A stretch of DNA of 39,399 bases from Gemmatimonadota bacterium. Its GTDB lineage: Bacteria > Latescibacterota > UBA2968 > UBA8231. Where the stretch lies: the NCBI GenBank assembly GCA_028875345.1, contig JAPPEG010000170.1, positions 1-39,399 on the forward strand. The letters run 5' to 3'. This document shows, piece after piece, positions 31,602 to 39,399 of the stretch. The translations under genes and the position numbers were made by a program. Every line of letters begins with the position of its first letter. The first letter of the stretch is position 1. The notes below the pieces were generated by a model. The model worked only from the letters and a program-made list of their open reading frames with translations, did no database searches and was not told the origin of the DNA.

Positions 31602-32531
31602 TTATACCGCTTGCCCCGTGGTAGAGTTGACGTGCCGGAAGATGTGGATGAGTCGGTCGAGCGTCTCTTGCGTCAGCGGCGGACGGGAGAAAGACGTGAG
31701 GTTGGCGTCGAGGTGGGCGGCGTTGCCCGTGCCGGAGAGGACGACGTGGACGCCGGGCTCGTCGCGGCAGAAGCGGTAGGCGGCATCGGGTAGGGATGGG
31801 GCCTCGGCCAACAGGAAGTCGGGGAAGGCGTCGAGGTCGGCGGGGTCGATTTGCCCCTTTTCGACGAGGGCGTCGGTGAATGCGCGCAGGTTGTCGGGAT
31901 GGCTAAGTGCTTTTCTAACGGCGAACATGATTTGGATGCCGACGTTTTGCGCGATAGCTTGCGCGAAGACGTTGGCGCGGGCGGTCTGGTTGAGCAGATT
32001 GAAGCCGACCATAAGGACATCCCACAGGTCGTCGGCTAGAGCCTGCTGGAGCATGGTGTGTTCGAAGTCTTCGTTGAACATCTCGCTGAGACCGACAAAG
32101 CGTATTTTGCCCTGTTGCTGCGCCTTTTGCAGCGCGGGGTAAACGTCGTTGACGAGATAGGCGTAGTCTTGGGGCACGACGCCGTGGAGATTGTAGAGGT
32201 CGATGTAGTCAGTGCCTAGGTGCTTTAGACTTTGGTCGAGGCTTGTCTGTAAGGCGCAGGGTGTGACCTGTTCGTTGCGGGTGGATTTTTTGGTAGAGAG
32301 GACCACGGAGGATCGGTCGCGGCCCTGTAGGGCTTGGCCGATGATGGATTCAGTGCCGTAGCCTTCGGCCGTGTCGATGAAGTTGACGCCGTGGTCTAAG
32401 GCGCGGCGGACGAGGTCGGCGGATTGAGCGTCGGTTAGGCCGGCTTTGCGCCCGATTCGGCTGTGGCCGCCAGCGCCTAAGCCCATGCGCGAGACGGTTA
32501 GATTGGTGCGGCCTAAAATGGTGGTTTGCAT
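31602..32531 (-). CDS. Aldo/keto reductase
   Basis: This is a 309-residue NADPH-dependent aldo/keto reductase. The catalytic tetrad is readable: Asp53 and Tyr58 in FIDTAEGYGTE, Lys81 or 82 in STKKST and His116 in LYNLHG. It is a (beta/alpha)8 barrel lacking an iron-sulphur cluster. GGAG lies 6 bp before the ATG. It stands alone on this strand, divergent from the dioxygenase at 32621. It probably reduces a sugar aldehyde or ketone. Confidence 0.92.
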   Translation of the reverse strand: MQTTILGRTNLTVSRMGLGAGGHSRIGRKAGLTDAQSADLVRRALDHGVNFIDTAEGYGTESIIGQALQGRDRSSVVLSTKKSTRNEQVTPCALQTSLDQSLKHLGTDYIDLYNLHGVVPQDYAYLVNDVYPALQKAQQQGKIRFVGLSEMFNEDFEHTMLQQALADDLWDVLMVGFNLLNQTARANVFAQAIAQNVGIQIMFAVRKALSHPDNLRAFTDALVEKGQIDPADLDAFPDFLLAEAPSLPDAAYRFCRDEPGVHVVLSGTGNAAHLDANLTSFSRPPLTQETLDRLIHIFRHVNSTTGQAV

Positions 32532-32620
32532 GTAGACTCCGGAGGATAGCTCAGGTAATATAGGATGGGATCAAACCTTGACCACGACAATAGCTTTGCA
32601 GTAGGATCGACGAGATTTTT

Positions 32621-33412
32621 ATGAAACTATCGACACAAGAAATTGAACAGCAGTGCCTCGCCGATGACACTTTAGCCGAGGCGGTGCGCCAAGTGCGGGA
32701 AGCGGGTTTTATCATTTTGGAGGAGACCATGGACCGGGCGTGGTGCGATGTGATGCGGGAGGCTTGGGACGGTCATTTGGAAGGGCAGACGCTAGGCGAT
32801 TTGTTGCGTCCGCCCTTTATCGATCCGCTGGCGATTGAAAACCCTTGGGCCGTGCAGATTATGGACGTCATGCTCGGCGAAGATTTTTGGGCCAAGCTGC
32901 CCTATCACTGCAACTCCACAGAGCCCAACTGGCCGGAGACACAAGTTGTCCACCGCGACCAACTGCACCTCTTCCCCGATTTGCCCATCGCCATGCCGCC
33001 GCACATGATGGTCGTGAACATTCCGTTGGTGGACTTTACAGAGGAAAACGGTAGCACAGAGGTGTGGCCGGGTACGCATCTGATCACGGATCACGAGGCG
33101 GTCATCGACCCGGCGGATGTGGGGCGAGCGGGCGGCTTGGAAGAGCGAGCATCGACCATGCCGTCGATGCGCACCAATATGCCGGCCGGTTCTACCGTGG
33201 TGCGCGACATGCGCGTCTGGCACCGGGCCACGCCCAACCGCACGAACTGCCGCCGCACCATGATGTCACTGGTGTACCACCGCTACTTCCCGACCTTGGG
33301 CTACCAATACAAGGCGGCTGATCCGCTGCCAGCGGAGATTATGGACCAGCTATCAGCGCGGGCGCAGCGGATTTTTCGCTTCAATAAACAAGAAGCGCAT
33401 GGGCAGAACTAA
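32621..33412 (+). CDS. Phytanoyl-CoA dioxygenase (PhyH)-like protein
   Basis: This is a 263-residue Fe(II)/2-oxoglutarate oxygenase. The iron ligands are His111 and Asp113 in VVHRDQLHLF and distal His201 in VWHRATPNRTNCRR, with Arg211 or 212 as the 2-oxoglutarate anchor. It shares only distant similarity with the other dioxygenase in this window (2006-2953). Its stop overlaps the stop of the PIN-like gene on the other strand by 4 bp. Confidence 0.9.
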   Translation: MKLSTQEIEQQCLADDTLAEAVRQVREAGFIILEETMDRAWCDVMREAWDGHLEGQTLGDLLRPPFIDPLAIENPWAVQIMDVMLGEDFWAKLPYHCNSTEPNWPETQVVHRDQLHLFPDLPIAMPPHMMVVNIPLVDFTEENGSTEVWPGTHLITDHEAVIDPADVGRAGGLEERASTMPSMRTNMPAGSTVVRDMRVWHRATPNRTNCRRTMMSLVYHRYFPTLGYQYKAADPLPAEIMDQLSARAQRIFRFNKQEAHGQN

Positions 33413-33918
33413 AGCACATCGGAAAAACTTTTGATTGGTAGCCGAAATCTGTGCTGATGCGCCCACGTCTCCTTAAGTTTATCCGCTTCCGCGATGCTCA
33501 ATAGGTTTTCATGGATCATTGCAACGATGAGATCCTGAGTTGTCAGGATACGAAGATTGCGACTGATCTTTCGTGCTTGATTTGTCGCTTGTCGGTCATC
33601 GATAGCCAATACGTATTCTCGGGATATAGCCAACGCAATCGCAGAACACTCGCCGGATCCTAAGCGTCCGGATTTGCTCAATGAGCCGAACAAAGTGACT
33701 TCGCGTTGATCAGCAATGCTGACTTGTTTCAGAGTACCAGACTGAAGCGCGGCCTTGAGACGTGTCTGCTGATCCGAATAGAAATCCTTGACTTCAGCCG
33801 CCACATGGTCCGTAACGATGAACTGGTGGGAGTGGCGAGCAATCAGGTCCATGCGATCAATGCAGAGGAAGTTGATGAGAACAGACGTGTCCATCGCGGT
33901 TGAACTCGTAAGGGTCAT
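33409..33918 (-). CDS. PIN-like nuclease (DUF3368/DUF4411-like)
   Basis: This is a 169-residue PIN-fold protein. AMDTSVLINFL carries the first Asp, VAAEVKDFY the first Glu, and GSGECSAIALAIS is the G-x-GE-x-AIALA motif seen in DUF3368-type PIN proteins; YVLAIDDRQA gives the late acidic pair. It begins 9 bp after the XRE-ImmA gene, so the two form an operon, an arrangement known for PIN toxins paired with XRE-COG2856 regulators. Confidence 0.82.
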   Translation of the reverse strand: MTLTSSTAMDTSVLINFLCIDRMDLIARHSHQFIVTDHVAAEVKDFYSDQQTRLKAALQSGTLKQVSIADQREVTLFGSLSKSGRLGSGECSAIALAISREYVLAIDDRQATNQARKISRNLRILTTQDLIVAMIHENLLSIAEADKLKETWAHQHRFRLPIKSFSDVL

Positions 33919-33927
33919 TGTCTGTGC

Positions 33928-35166
33928 TCAGCCCTCGTGCGCCGCTTCCGCAAGGACGAGCAAGGTTTTACCATCAATCCCAAGCATTTTGCTCAGTTCG
34001 AGAAGTCGTCCTCGGGAAATGTCCTCGCGACGATAGGCCTCGATCGCCAAGTGTGCGATTTCGCTACGGAGCTCACGATCCCAGTATTGCCTTTGCTCCG
34101 GTTTTTCTAGTTCGTCGAGCTTGTTGAGAAAACGCAGATATTGTATTCCGAAATGTTCTTGTTCCAGAAGGCCGACGGAGTCAGGCTGCGAAACATGCCT
34201 GAGGCTTTTCAGACGGTATAGAGCTGCTTGGTAGCTCACACCAAAATGGTGGGCCACGAGCGCAACGTCCTTGTAAGTGATTTTCTGGGACTTAGCGGGC
34301 GGCCGAAACTCGGCTTGGATATGTCCTCCGCTCGCAGCATTGAAAATCGTTTGCTCATGGCGGGCAGGTAGTCCCTTGTCCAAGGTTCGCAACACTTCAG
34401 ACACACCGGTTCTTGGCATGAGAAACGCCGCGGCAAAGGCATTTGCCCGCGTTTCCACTAGCTCCGCCGAATTATCGGTACTAGAAATCGAAATGGTCTG
34501 TTCCCGGTCCAACAGCGCATGGGCATACTCATGTGCGTAGGAAAATCGCTTTCGTCCACGCGGATGTGAGGCGTTAACGAGAATAGCCAAGCCGATTGAA
34601 GGGTGGCGCAGGAACAAACCGGACATGTCCCTAGGCAATTCTATACCGGATGCCCAAATACCCTGAGAACCGATCAGTTCCGAAACGTCGGCTAGAGGGG
34701 CATTCCCAATATTGAGTCGGTTCCGCTCCTCGTCGGCGAGCTGTTCCGCTTGAGTCACGGCTTGCCCAGCCGTGCGAGGAACCCGAACGTTATGCATCGG
34801 CGGTCCGGACCTTGGTCCCAGCCCCAGGATTTTCTCCAGCACGACCCCCTCGCGACACAGGGCGACGCAACGGTCCACCTGTTCACTAACGTCCGAATCC
34901 TGCTCTAGGCCAGGGGCGATTCGATGCAAGGCGACAAGAACGTCCTCATTTTCGGCTTCCACGGCTTCCTCGAAGAAGTGAGATACAGGACGGAGATAGC
35001 ATTCAGCTAGTTTCGCCAACTCCAGCGTGGAGACAGAACGCTTACCTAACTCGATTTGGGTGATCGCCGTGCGCGGTACGCCAAGGGCGTCCGCCGCTGT
35101 TTGTTGGCTGAGCCCCCGCGTCTCACGCGCGGTTCGTAGCTGTCTTCCGAGCTTGATTGGATCCAT
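33928..35166 (-). CDS. XRE-family HTH regulator with ImmA/IrrE-type metallopeptidase
   Basis: This is a 413-residue protein. Residues ~5-55 are an XRE helix-turn-helix (LGRQLRTARETRGLSQQTAADALGV). Residues ~150-300 are an ImmA/IrrE zinc peptidase with H212-E-x-x-H216 in AHEYAHALLD. I chose ATG 35166 because GGAAGG lies 8 bp upstream and because a good promoter lies between it and the longer frame's start at 35244, which would fall before the transcription start. Such proteins respond to stress by cleaving a repressor, and beside a PIN gene act as the antitoxin/regulator. The operator is probably at 35269-35285. Confidence 0.88.
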   Translation of the reverse strand: MDPIKLGRQLRTARETRGLSQQTAADALGVPRTAITQIELGKRSVSTLELAKLAECYLRPVSHFFEEAVEAENEDVLVALHRIAPGLEQDSDVSEQVDRCVALCREGVVLEKILGLGPRSGPPMHNVRVPRTAGQAVTQAEQLADEERNRLNIGNAPLADVSELIGSQGIWASGIELPRDMSGLFLRHPSIGLAILVNASHPRGRKRFSYAHEYAHALLDREQTISISSTDNSAELVETRANAFAAAFLMPRTGVSEVLRTLDKGLPARHEQTIFNAASGGHIQAEFRPPAKSQKITYKDVALVAHHFGVSYQAALYRLKSLRHVSQPDSVGLLEQEHFGIQYLRFLNKLDELEKPEQRQYWDRELRSEIAHLAIEAYRREDISRGRLLELSKMLGIDGKTLLVLAEAAHEG

Positions 35167-35225
35167 CAGAATAGCCTTCCCAGTGTACAAATGAGTGGGC
35201 CTCTCTAAGTCGCCTTCTAGTCCAA

Positions 35226-35254
35226 AATATAGTATATCAAACATATTTTGTCAA
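35226..35254 (-). promoter_or_regulatory. Sigma-70 promoter of the XRE-ImmA/PIN operon
   Basis: On the minus strand TTGACA (35254-35249) and TATATT (35231-35226) are spaced by exactly 17 bp. The predicted transcript starts near 35219, upstream of ATG 35166. This is the best -35/-10 match I see in the window. Confidence 0.75.
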
Positions 35255-35268
35255 ATTTATACTTGTTT

Positions 35269-35285
35269 TGTTCTATAATAGAACA
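35269..35285. promoter_or_regulatory. Perfect 17-bp palindrome, operator candidate
   Basis: TGTTCTAT-A-ATAGAACA is a perfect palindrome about 15 bp upstream of the -35 box of the XRE-ImmA promoter. XRE repressors bind such sites as dimers. It also lies upstream of the divergent TesA-like gene. Confidence 0.6.
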
Positions 35286-35396
35286 TATATTTTAAACGTA
35301 AACGGACCTAATTACCAATGGAGCTTGAAGAAGGTGGGCCGTGCGTAGGTATTGCGGTGCACTCTTCGTATTTTCCAAAGCCAAATACAAGGTGAA

Positions 35397-36029
35397 ATGG
35401 TGAAATACATCGCATTGGCCCTGATGTTACTCGGCGGCAGTGTCTCTGCCGAAGAAGCGGACTCCAGCCGCGTCATTCTCTTTTTTGGCGACAGCTTGAC
35501 TGCTGGCTATGGACTCGACCGCGAACAGGCTTTCCCGGCTTTGGTGCAGGCGCGGATTGATTCGCTCGGCTGGAACTTTGAAGTCTTCAATGCCGGGCTT
35601 GGCGGCGAGACCTCAGCCGGTGGATTGCGCCGCATTGACTGGCTCTTGCGCCGCCCCATCGACGTCTTCGTCCTCGAATTGGGAGCCAACGACGGTCTGC
35701 GCGGTATTGACCCCAAAGATACCCACGCTAACCTGCAACAAATCGTCGAGCGGGTGAAAGCGAAAAATCCCAAAGTGGCCCTAGTCATCGCTGGGATGCA
35801 GATGCCGCCCAATCTGGGCGCGGAATACACAGAGGCGTTTGCGGCGATCTTTCCGGCGTTGGCAGAGAAAAACGACGCGGCCTTGATCCCCTTTTTGTTA
35901 GAAGGCGTGGGCGACCAACCCGCGCTGAACTTGCCCGATGGCAATCACCCCAATGTCGAAGGCCATCAGATCGTCGCCGAAACCGTGTGGGCGACGCTGG
36001 GGCCGGTGCTGGAGGAGTTGCGCCGCTAG
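35397..36029 (+). CDS. tesA: SGNH-hydrolase / arylesterase (TesA-like)
   Basis: This is a 210-residue lipase/thioesterase-like protein from ATG 35397. A signal peptide (MVKYIALALMLLGGSVSA) sends it to the periplasm. Catalytic Ser33 lies in FFGDSLTAGYG, a GxND-type block in LGANDGLRG and the Asp/His pair in DGNHPNVEGHQ, as in E. coli TesA. The longer frame from TTG 35352 is possible, but the signal peptide then sits too far in. It hydrolyses esters or thioesters of fatty acids. It lies tail to tail with the YbbP-like gene, overlapping by 4 bp; tesA and ybbAP are also neighbours in E. coli, but there head to head. Confidence 0.9.
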   Translation: MVKYIALALMLLGGSVSAEEADSSRVILFFGDSLTAGYGLDREQAFPALVQARIDSLGWNFEVFNAGLGGETSAGGLRRIDWLLRRPIDVFVLELGANDGLRGIDPKDTHANLQQIVERVKAKNPKVALVIAGMQMPPNLGAEYTEAFAAIFPALAEKNDAALIPFLLEGVGDQPALNLPDGNHPNVEGHQIVAETVWATLGPVLEELRR

Positions 36030-38554
36030 CCGAGCGAGCGCAGGACTTCGAGTGGTGGACTGCTGTGGACGCCGCGGCTGGAGGCCATGCCGACGGCGAC
36101 CGTTAGTAGGCTGACCGCGGCAAAGGCGAGGATTAGCGGCAGATAGTCGGGCGCGAAGCTGATCTCGAAGAGATAACGGCTCAAGGCCCAGACGCCCCCC
36201 AGCGACAAAATCGCTCCGGTCGCTGCGGCAAAAGCTCCCAAAAACAGATATTCGAGCGCCATGATCGCTACTATCTGGCGGCGACTGGCTCCTAAGGTCT
36301 TGAGCAAGACGCTTTCCTCTATGCGTTGGTAGCGGCTGCTGGCAATCACGCCGACGAGCACAATCAGGCCAACCGAGACGCTGAAAAAGGCCATAAAGCG
36401 CACCACTAGCGAAACCTTGTCGAGGATGGTATCGACCGTGCTGAGGATGCTGCCGAGATCGATGACCGAGACATTGGGGAATCGGTGTACGGTGGACCGC
36501 TGCAAGGCGGCCATTTGCTCGGTCGTGGCGGTGCGGGAGACGAGGACGTGGGATTGCGGTGCGGCTTCGAGGATGCCGGGGGGAAAGACCGCCAAAAAAT
36601 TGGGCATGATGCGCTGCCAGTTGACTTGGCGCAGACTGCCGACGACGACTTCGATAGGCACCCCTTGGACGTCAAAGGTCAGCGAGTCGCCAACGCCAAC
36701 GCCCAAAGAAGAAGCGACGCCTGTTTCCAAGGAGACGTAGAGGGTGTCGTCCGCGGGTTGGCTGCGCCACGTGCCGGCGACGATCTCTTCGGTCTCGGTG
36801 AGGAAGTCGCGATAGGTCGCGCGGTACTCGTGCCGCAAGGCCCAATTGCCGCGTCGGCCTCGGTTAGCGGTGGTGTCGCGGAGTATGGCGCGGGCGGGTT
36901 GGCCTTTGACGCTGTGGACGTGCATGGTGACGATGGGGACCTGTTGCAACAATGGCAGATTCATCCCGGCGACGAGGGCGTTTAGCTCTTCGCGCTGGTC
37001 GGTTTGGATGTCGAAGAGCACGACGTTGGGGTTTTGGTCGGAGCCGACGCTTTTGATGTGGGACAGCAGATTGGTCTGGGTCAGGAACAGGGTGCTGAGT
37101 AGGAAAGTCCCCAGCCCGAGGCCCAACATCAGCAGCGTGGTCTGGTTGTTAGGCCGGTAGAGATTGGCCAGCCCCTGACGCCAGATATAGCTCCAAGAGG
37201 CGGGGAAAAACCGTCGCGTGCTGTAGATGATTGAGCGGGCGGTAAGCGTGAGGAGCGCAAAAGCGACTCCAACCCCGCCGACAAAGCCAAGAGCCAGCGG
37301 CCAGCGGTCGGTGAGCCGGTAGGCAAAGAGCGCGATCGTCAGGACGATTCCCACGTACAAAGCCCAGTGCAGCAAGCCGCTGTCGTCCGGTTGGTCGTCT
37401 TCAAACGAGGCACGCAGGGTCAAAAGCGGCGAGGTCTTGCGGATGGCCAGCAGCGGTCGAGCGGCAAATAGCAGTGACAGACCAATGCCTAGGCCTAGGC
37501 CCTCCAAGACGGCGAGGAAATCAAAACTCGGCTCGACTTGGAGGGGCAGCACATCGGCGAGGACATTAGGGAGCAGGTAGAGGACTCCGACCCCGAGTAG
37601 GGCACCAATGAGCGAGCCGATCAAGCCCATGCCCCCGGCTTGGATTAGATAGATCAGGACAGTCTGACGGGCCGTGGCACCGAGACTGCGCAGCACCGCG
37701 ACGGTGGACAGCTTCTGTCTCGTATAGGTGTGGATGGCGCTGGCCACGCCCACGCCGCCGAGCAGCAGGGCGATAAAGCTGCCGAGGTTTAAGAAGCGGT
37801 AGAGGTTATTGAGGGTGCGGCCGAGGCGCGCTTTGCGCCTCTCGATGGTTTCGAGCCGGAGGCGGTCGCCTCGGGTGTGCGGGCGGATGGACTTGGCTAT
37901 TGCTTGGACATCCCGCTCGGGGAAGTGAAAAAAGGCGGAGTAGGTGACGCGGCTGCCCCGTTGGATCAGGTGAGTGTCGTCGAGGTAGGACATCGGGATA
38001 TAGACGCGCGGCTGGATGTCGCTGAAGAGGGCGTTCTCGCCGGGGATGCGCAGGAGCCGCCCACTGATGAGGAAGACTGTGTCGCCGATCTTGATCGAGT
38101 CGCCGACTGCCGCGCCAAACTGCAACATGAGCGCCTCGTCAACGAGGGCATGTGGCTGGGAGCGGAAGCTCTGCGCGGCCTCAGCCGGTGCCGTTTTTAG
38201 CTCGCCGTAAAAGGGGAAAGGGCCATCAAGGGCGCGGATTTGGGCGAGGCGGGTGCTCTCGGTCTTGGGCAGGTAAATCATGGAGTTAAAGGCAACCTGG
38301 CGCGCCTGAACGCCGCCGAGCGAGTCGATGAGTGTCTCGGTGGCGGGCGTGAAGGGCCGGCGGCTCGTCAGCGCCATGTCGGCACCTAAGAGCGCGGCGG
38401 CTTGTTGGTCCATGGCCTCTTGCAGCGTGGAACTGAGGCTGCTCAAGCCGACGAGCGCACCGATGCCGATGGAGATCGAAGAGGTAAAAAGCAGCAGTTT
38501 GCGGCGGTGGCTGCGGCTGTCGCGCCAAGCCATTTTGCCGAGCCAGCCCATCAT
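36026..38554 (-). CDS. ybbP: ABC transporter permease, YbbP/FtsX type
   Basis: This is an 842-residue membrane protein with an N-terminal helix (LLLFTSSISIGIGALVGL), a large periplasmic domain, a central FtsX block (~residues 255-380), a second periplasmic domain and a C-terminal FtsX block (from about residue 715), with about ten helices overall. This layout is that of YbbP-type permeases, which work with YbbA and are linked to periplasmic lipid or lysophospholipid handling beside TesA. The stop overlaps the tesA stop region; the start overlaps the ATPase gene by 4 bp (ATGA). Confidence 0.9.
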   Translation of the reverse strand: MMGWLGKMAWRDSRSHRRKLLLFTSSISIGIGALVGLSSLSSTLQEAMDQQAAALLGADMALTSRRPFTPATETLIDSLGGVQARQVAFNSMIYLPKTESTRLAQIRALDGPFPFYGELKTAPAEAAQSFRSQPHALVDEALMLQFGAAVGDSIKIGDTVFLISGRLLRIPGENALFSDIQPRVYIPMSYLDDTHLIQRGSRVTYSAFFHFPERDVQAIAKSIRPHTRGDRLRLETIERRKARLGRTLNNLYRFLNLGSFIALLLGGVGVASAIHTYTRQKLSTVAVLRSLGATARQTVLIYLIQAGGMGLIGSLIGALLGVGVLYLLPNVLADVLPLQVEPSFDFLAVLEGLGLGIGLSLLFAARPLLAIRKTSPLLTLRASFEDDQPDDSGLLHWALYVGIVLTIALFAYRLTDRWPLALGFVGGVGVAFALLTLTARSIIYSTRRFFPASWSYIWRQGLANLYRPNNQTTLLMLGLGLGTFLLSTLFLTQTNLLSHIKSVGSDQNPNVVLFDIQTDQREELNALVAGMNLPLLQQVPIVTMHVHSVKGQPARAILRDTTANRGRRGNWALRHEYRATYRDFLTETEEIVAGTWRSQPADDTLYVSLETGVASSLGVGVGDSLTFDVQGVPIEVVVGSLRQVNWQRIMPNFLAVFPPGILEAAPQSHVLVSRTATTEQMAALQRSTVHRFPNVSVIDLGSILSTVDTILDKVSLVVRFMAFFSVSVGLIVLVGVIASSRYQRIEESVLLKTLGASRRQIVAIMALEYLFLGAFAAATGAILSLGGVWALSRYLFEISFAPDYLPLILAFAAVSLLTVAVGMASSRGVHSSPPLEVLRSLG

Positions 38555-39240
38555 GGGACTAGCTCATCGTCGGCCACTCGGCCACCTTGGAGGCGGATGA
38601 TCCGCTGGGTGAGGCGAGCCAGCGTTAGATCGTGGGTGACCAGAATTAGGGTAGCACCGGACTCTTTATTGAGGCTGAAGAGCAAGTCCCGCACTTTGCC
38701 GCTGGTGCCGTCGTCGAGATTGCCGGTAGGCTCGTCGGCAAAGAGGAGCGCGGGGCGGTTGATAAAGGCCCGCGCGAGCGCCACGCGCTGCTGCTCGCCC
38801 CCTGAAAGCTGCGCTGGGTAGTGGTGCAGTCGGTCGCCCAAGCCGACCCGATCGAGGAGGTCAATGGCGCGTTCGCGGACGTTTGGCTCGCGGCGCAATT
38901 CGAGCGGCACCATGGCGTTTTCGAGGGCGCTGAGGGTGGGAATGAGCTGGAAGGTTTGAAAGACGAAGCCGACCTTTGCGCTGCGGAGGTGCGCGCGCTG
39001 GTCTTCGTCGAGACTGCCTAAATCCACGCCGTCGAGCGCGACCGATCCCGAGCTGGCGCGATCTAGCCCGGCGCACAATCCGAGTAGCGTGGTTTTGCCG
39101 CTGCCCGAGGGGCCGACGACCGCGCAGGTAGATCCGGTCGCGAGGGCGAAACTCACATCGGCGAGGACGGTCAGGGCGTTTGGTCCGGTGCCGTAGGTTT
39201 TGGTCAGGTGTTGTACGTTCAGGGCTATGGAGTCGCCCAT
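38551..39240 (-). CDS. ybbA: ABC transporter ATPase, YbbA/LolD type
   Basis: This is a 229-residue ATPase. The Walker A motif GPSGSGKT is at residues 43-50, the Q-loop in VFQTFQLIPTLSALEN, the signature LSGGEQQRVALARAF, Walker B LLFADEPTGNLD and the switch His in LVTHD. The MacB/LolD-type ENAMVPLEL segment agrees with a partner of the FtsX-type permease encoded directly downstream. Its start overlaps the end of the GDPD gene by 16 bp. Confidence 0.93.
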   Translation of the reverse strand: MGDSIALNVQHLTKTYGTGPNALTVLADVSFALATGSTCAVVGPSGSGKTTLLGLCAGLDRASSGSVALDGVDLGSLDEDQRAHLRSAKVGFVFQTFQLIPTLSALENAMVPLELRREPNVRERAIDLLDRVGLGDRLHHYPAQLSGGEQQRVALARAFINRPALLFADEPTGNLDDGTSGKVRDLLFSLNKESGATLILVTHDLTLARLTQRIIRLQGGRVADDELVP

Positions 39241-39399
39241 GATGTCTCCTCTGCGGGCTGGCGGTTCAGGATGCGTAGCAGGCGGTCGGGATAGTCGGTG
39301 ATTAGGCCATCGACGCCTAGGTTGAGGTAGTGCTGCATGGCGTCGGGATCGTTAATGGTCCAGATGTGGACTTGGACGTTGTGGGCGTGGGCGCGGGCG
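39225..39399 (-). CDS. Glycerophosphodiester phosphodiesterase, C-terminal part only
   Basis: Only the last ~57 codons are in the window. They read VQVHIWTINDPDAM-QHYLNLGVDGLITDYPDRLL, the classic end of the GDPD TIM barrel, with the WT-x-N strand and GVDG-ITD-PD last strand. The gene ends at TAG 39225-39227, 16 bp inside the ATPase gene. The enzyme releases glycerol-3-phosphate from phospholipid head groups. That fits the lipid-linked YbbAP/TesA neighbours. The catalytic His and Glu are off the edge. Confidence 0.85.
   Translation of the reverse strand, partial: ARAHAHNVQVHIWTINDPDAMQHYLNLGVDGLITDYPDRLLRILNRQPAEETSWATP

Overview
This 39.4 kb window is bacterial chromosome of roughly 58-60% GC, densely coded on both strands, with no rRNA, tRNA, CRISPR array or transposase that I can see. 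The gene mix (three sulfatases of different types, two phytanoyl-CoA dioxygenase-like proteins, two DUF6785-type membrane proteins, three sets of sugar ABC importer genes, a Gfo/Idh/MocA dehydrogenase, a TIM-barrel isomerase, a CBM9-like exported protein and a DUF4159 protein) resembles uncultured marine or sponge-associated lineages such as Latescibacterota, Poribacteria or Planctomycetota relatives. That placement is inference from gene content only.

Layout. 1-3.7 kb: a sulfatase that runs off the left edge, then a toxin-antitoxin (TA) pair present twice as near-identical copies 1757 bp apart, with a phytanoyl-CoA dioxygenase gene between them. 3.7-8.4 kb: a plus-strand row with sulfatase, TonB-like/DUF4159 protein, PHP-type metallohydrolase and YwbE. 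8.4-13.3 kb: a minus-strand operon with two MalF/MalG-type permeases, a lipoprotein solute-binding protein and a DUF6785 membrane protein. 13.4-15.2 kb: an LplB/LplC-type permease pair. 15.3-20.7 kb: minus-strand SDR dehydrogenase, AbrB/PIN TA pair, second DUF6785 protein and third sulfatase. 20.9-24.7 kb: a plus-strand catabolic row with Gfo/Idh/MocA, TIM barrel, a metallo-beta-lactamase/cupin fusion and an isochorismatase-like hydrolase. 24.8-29.0 kb: CBM9-like exported protein, a strong terminator, then a solute-binding-protein/permease fusion with its MalG-type partner. 29.2-35.3 kb: defence/stress-type genes (AlbA_2 protein, Phd/PIN pair, XRE-ImmA/PIN pair) interleaved with an aldo/keto reductase and a second phytanoyl dioxygenase. 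35.4-39.4 kb: TesA-like esterase, YbbP- and YbbA-like ABC transporter, and the end of a glycerophosphodiester phosphodiesterase.

How it may work together: the ABC importers (none has its ATPase here) plus the DUF6785 proteins would bring in sugars or sugar derivatives. The sulfatases, which lack obvious signal peptides, would desulfate substrates inside the cell. The dehydrogenases, the isomerase and the hydrolases would process the carbon skeletons.

The points I would look at first are: the solute-binding-protein/permease fusion with a possible frameshifted start; the duplicated TA cassette carrying a sulfatase relic; a hairpin around the ribosome binding site of the CBM9-like gene; the metallo-beta-lactamase/cupin fusion; and the five TA-type loci. 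No stretch longer than 300 bases lacks a gene.
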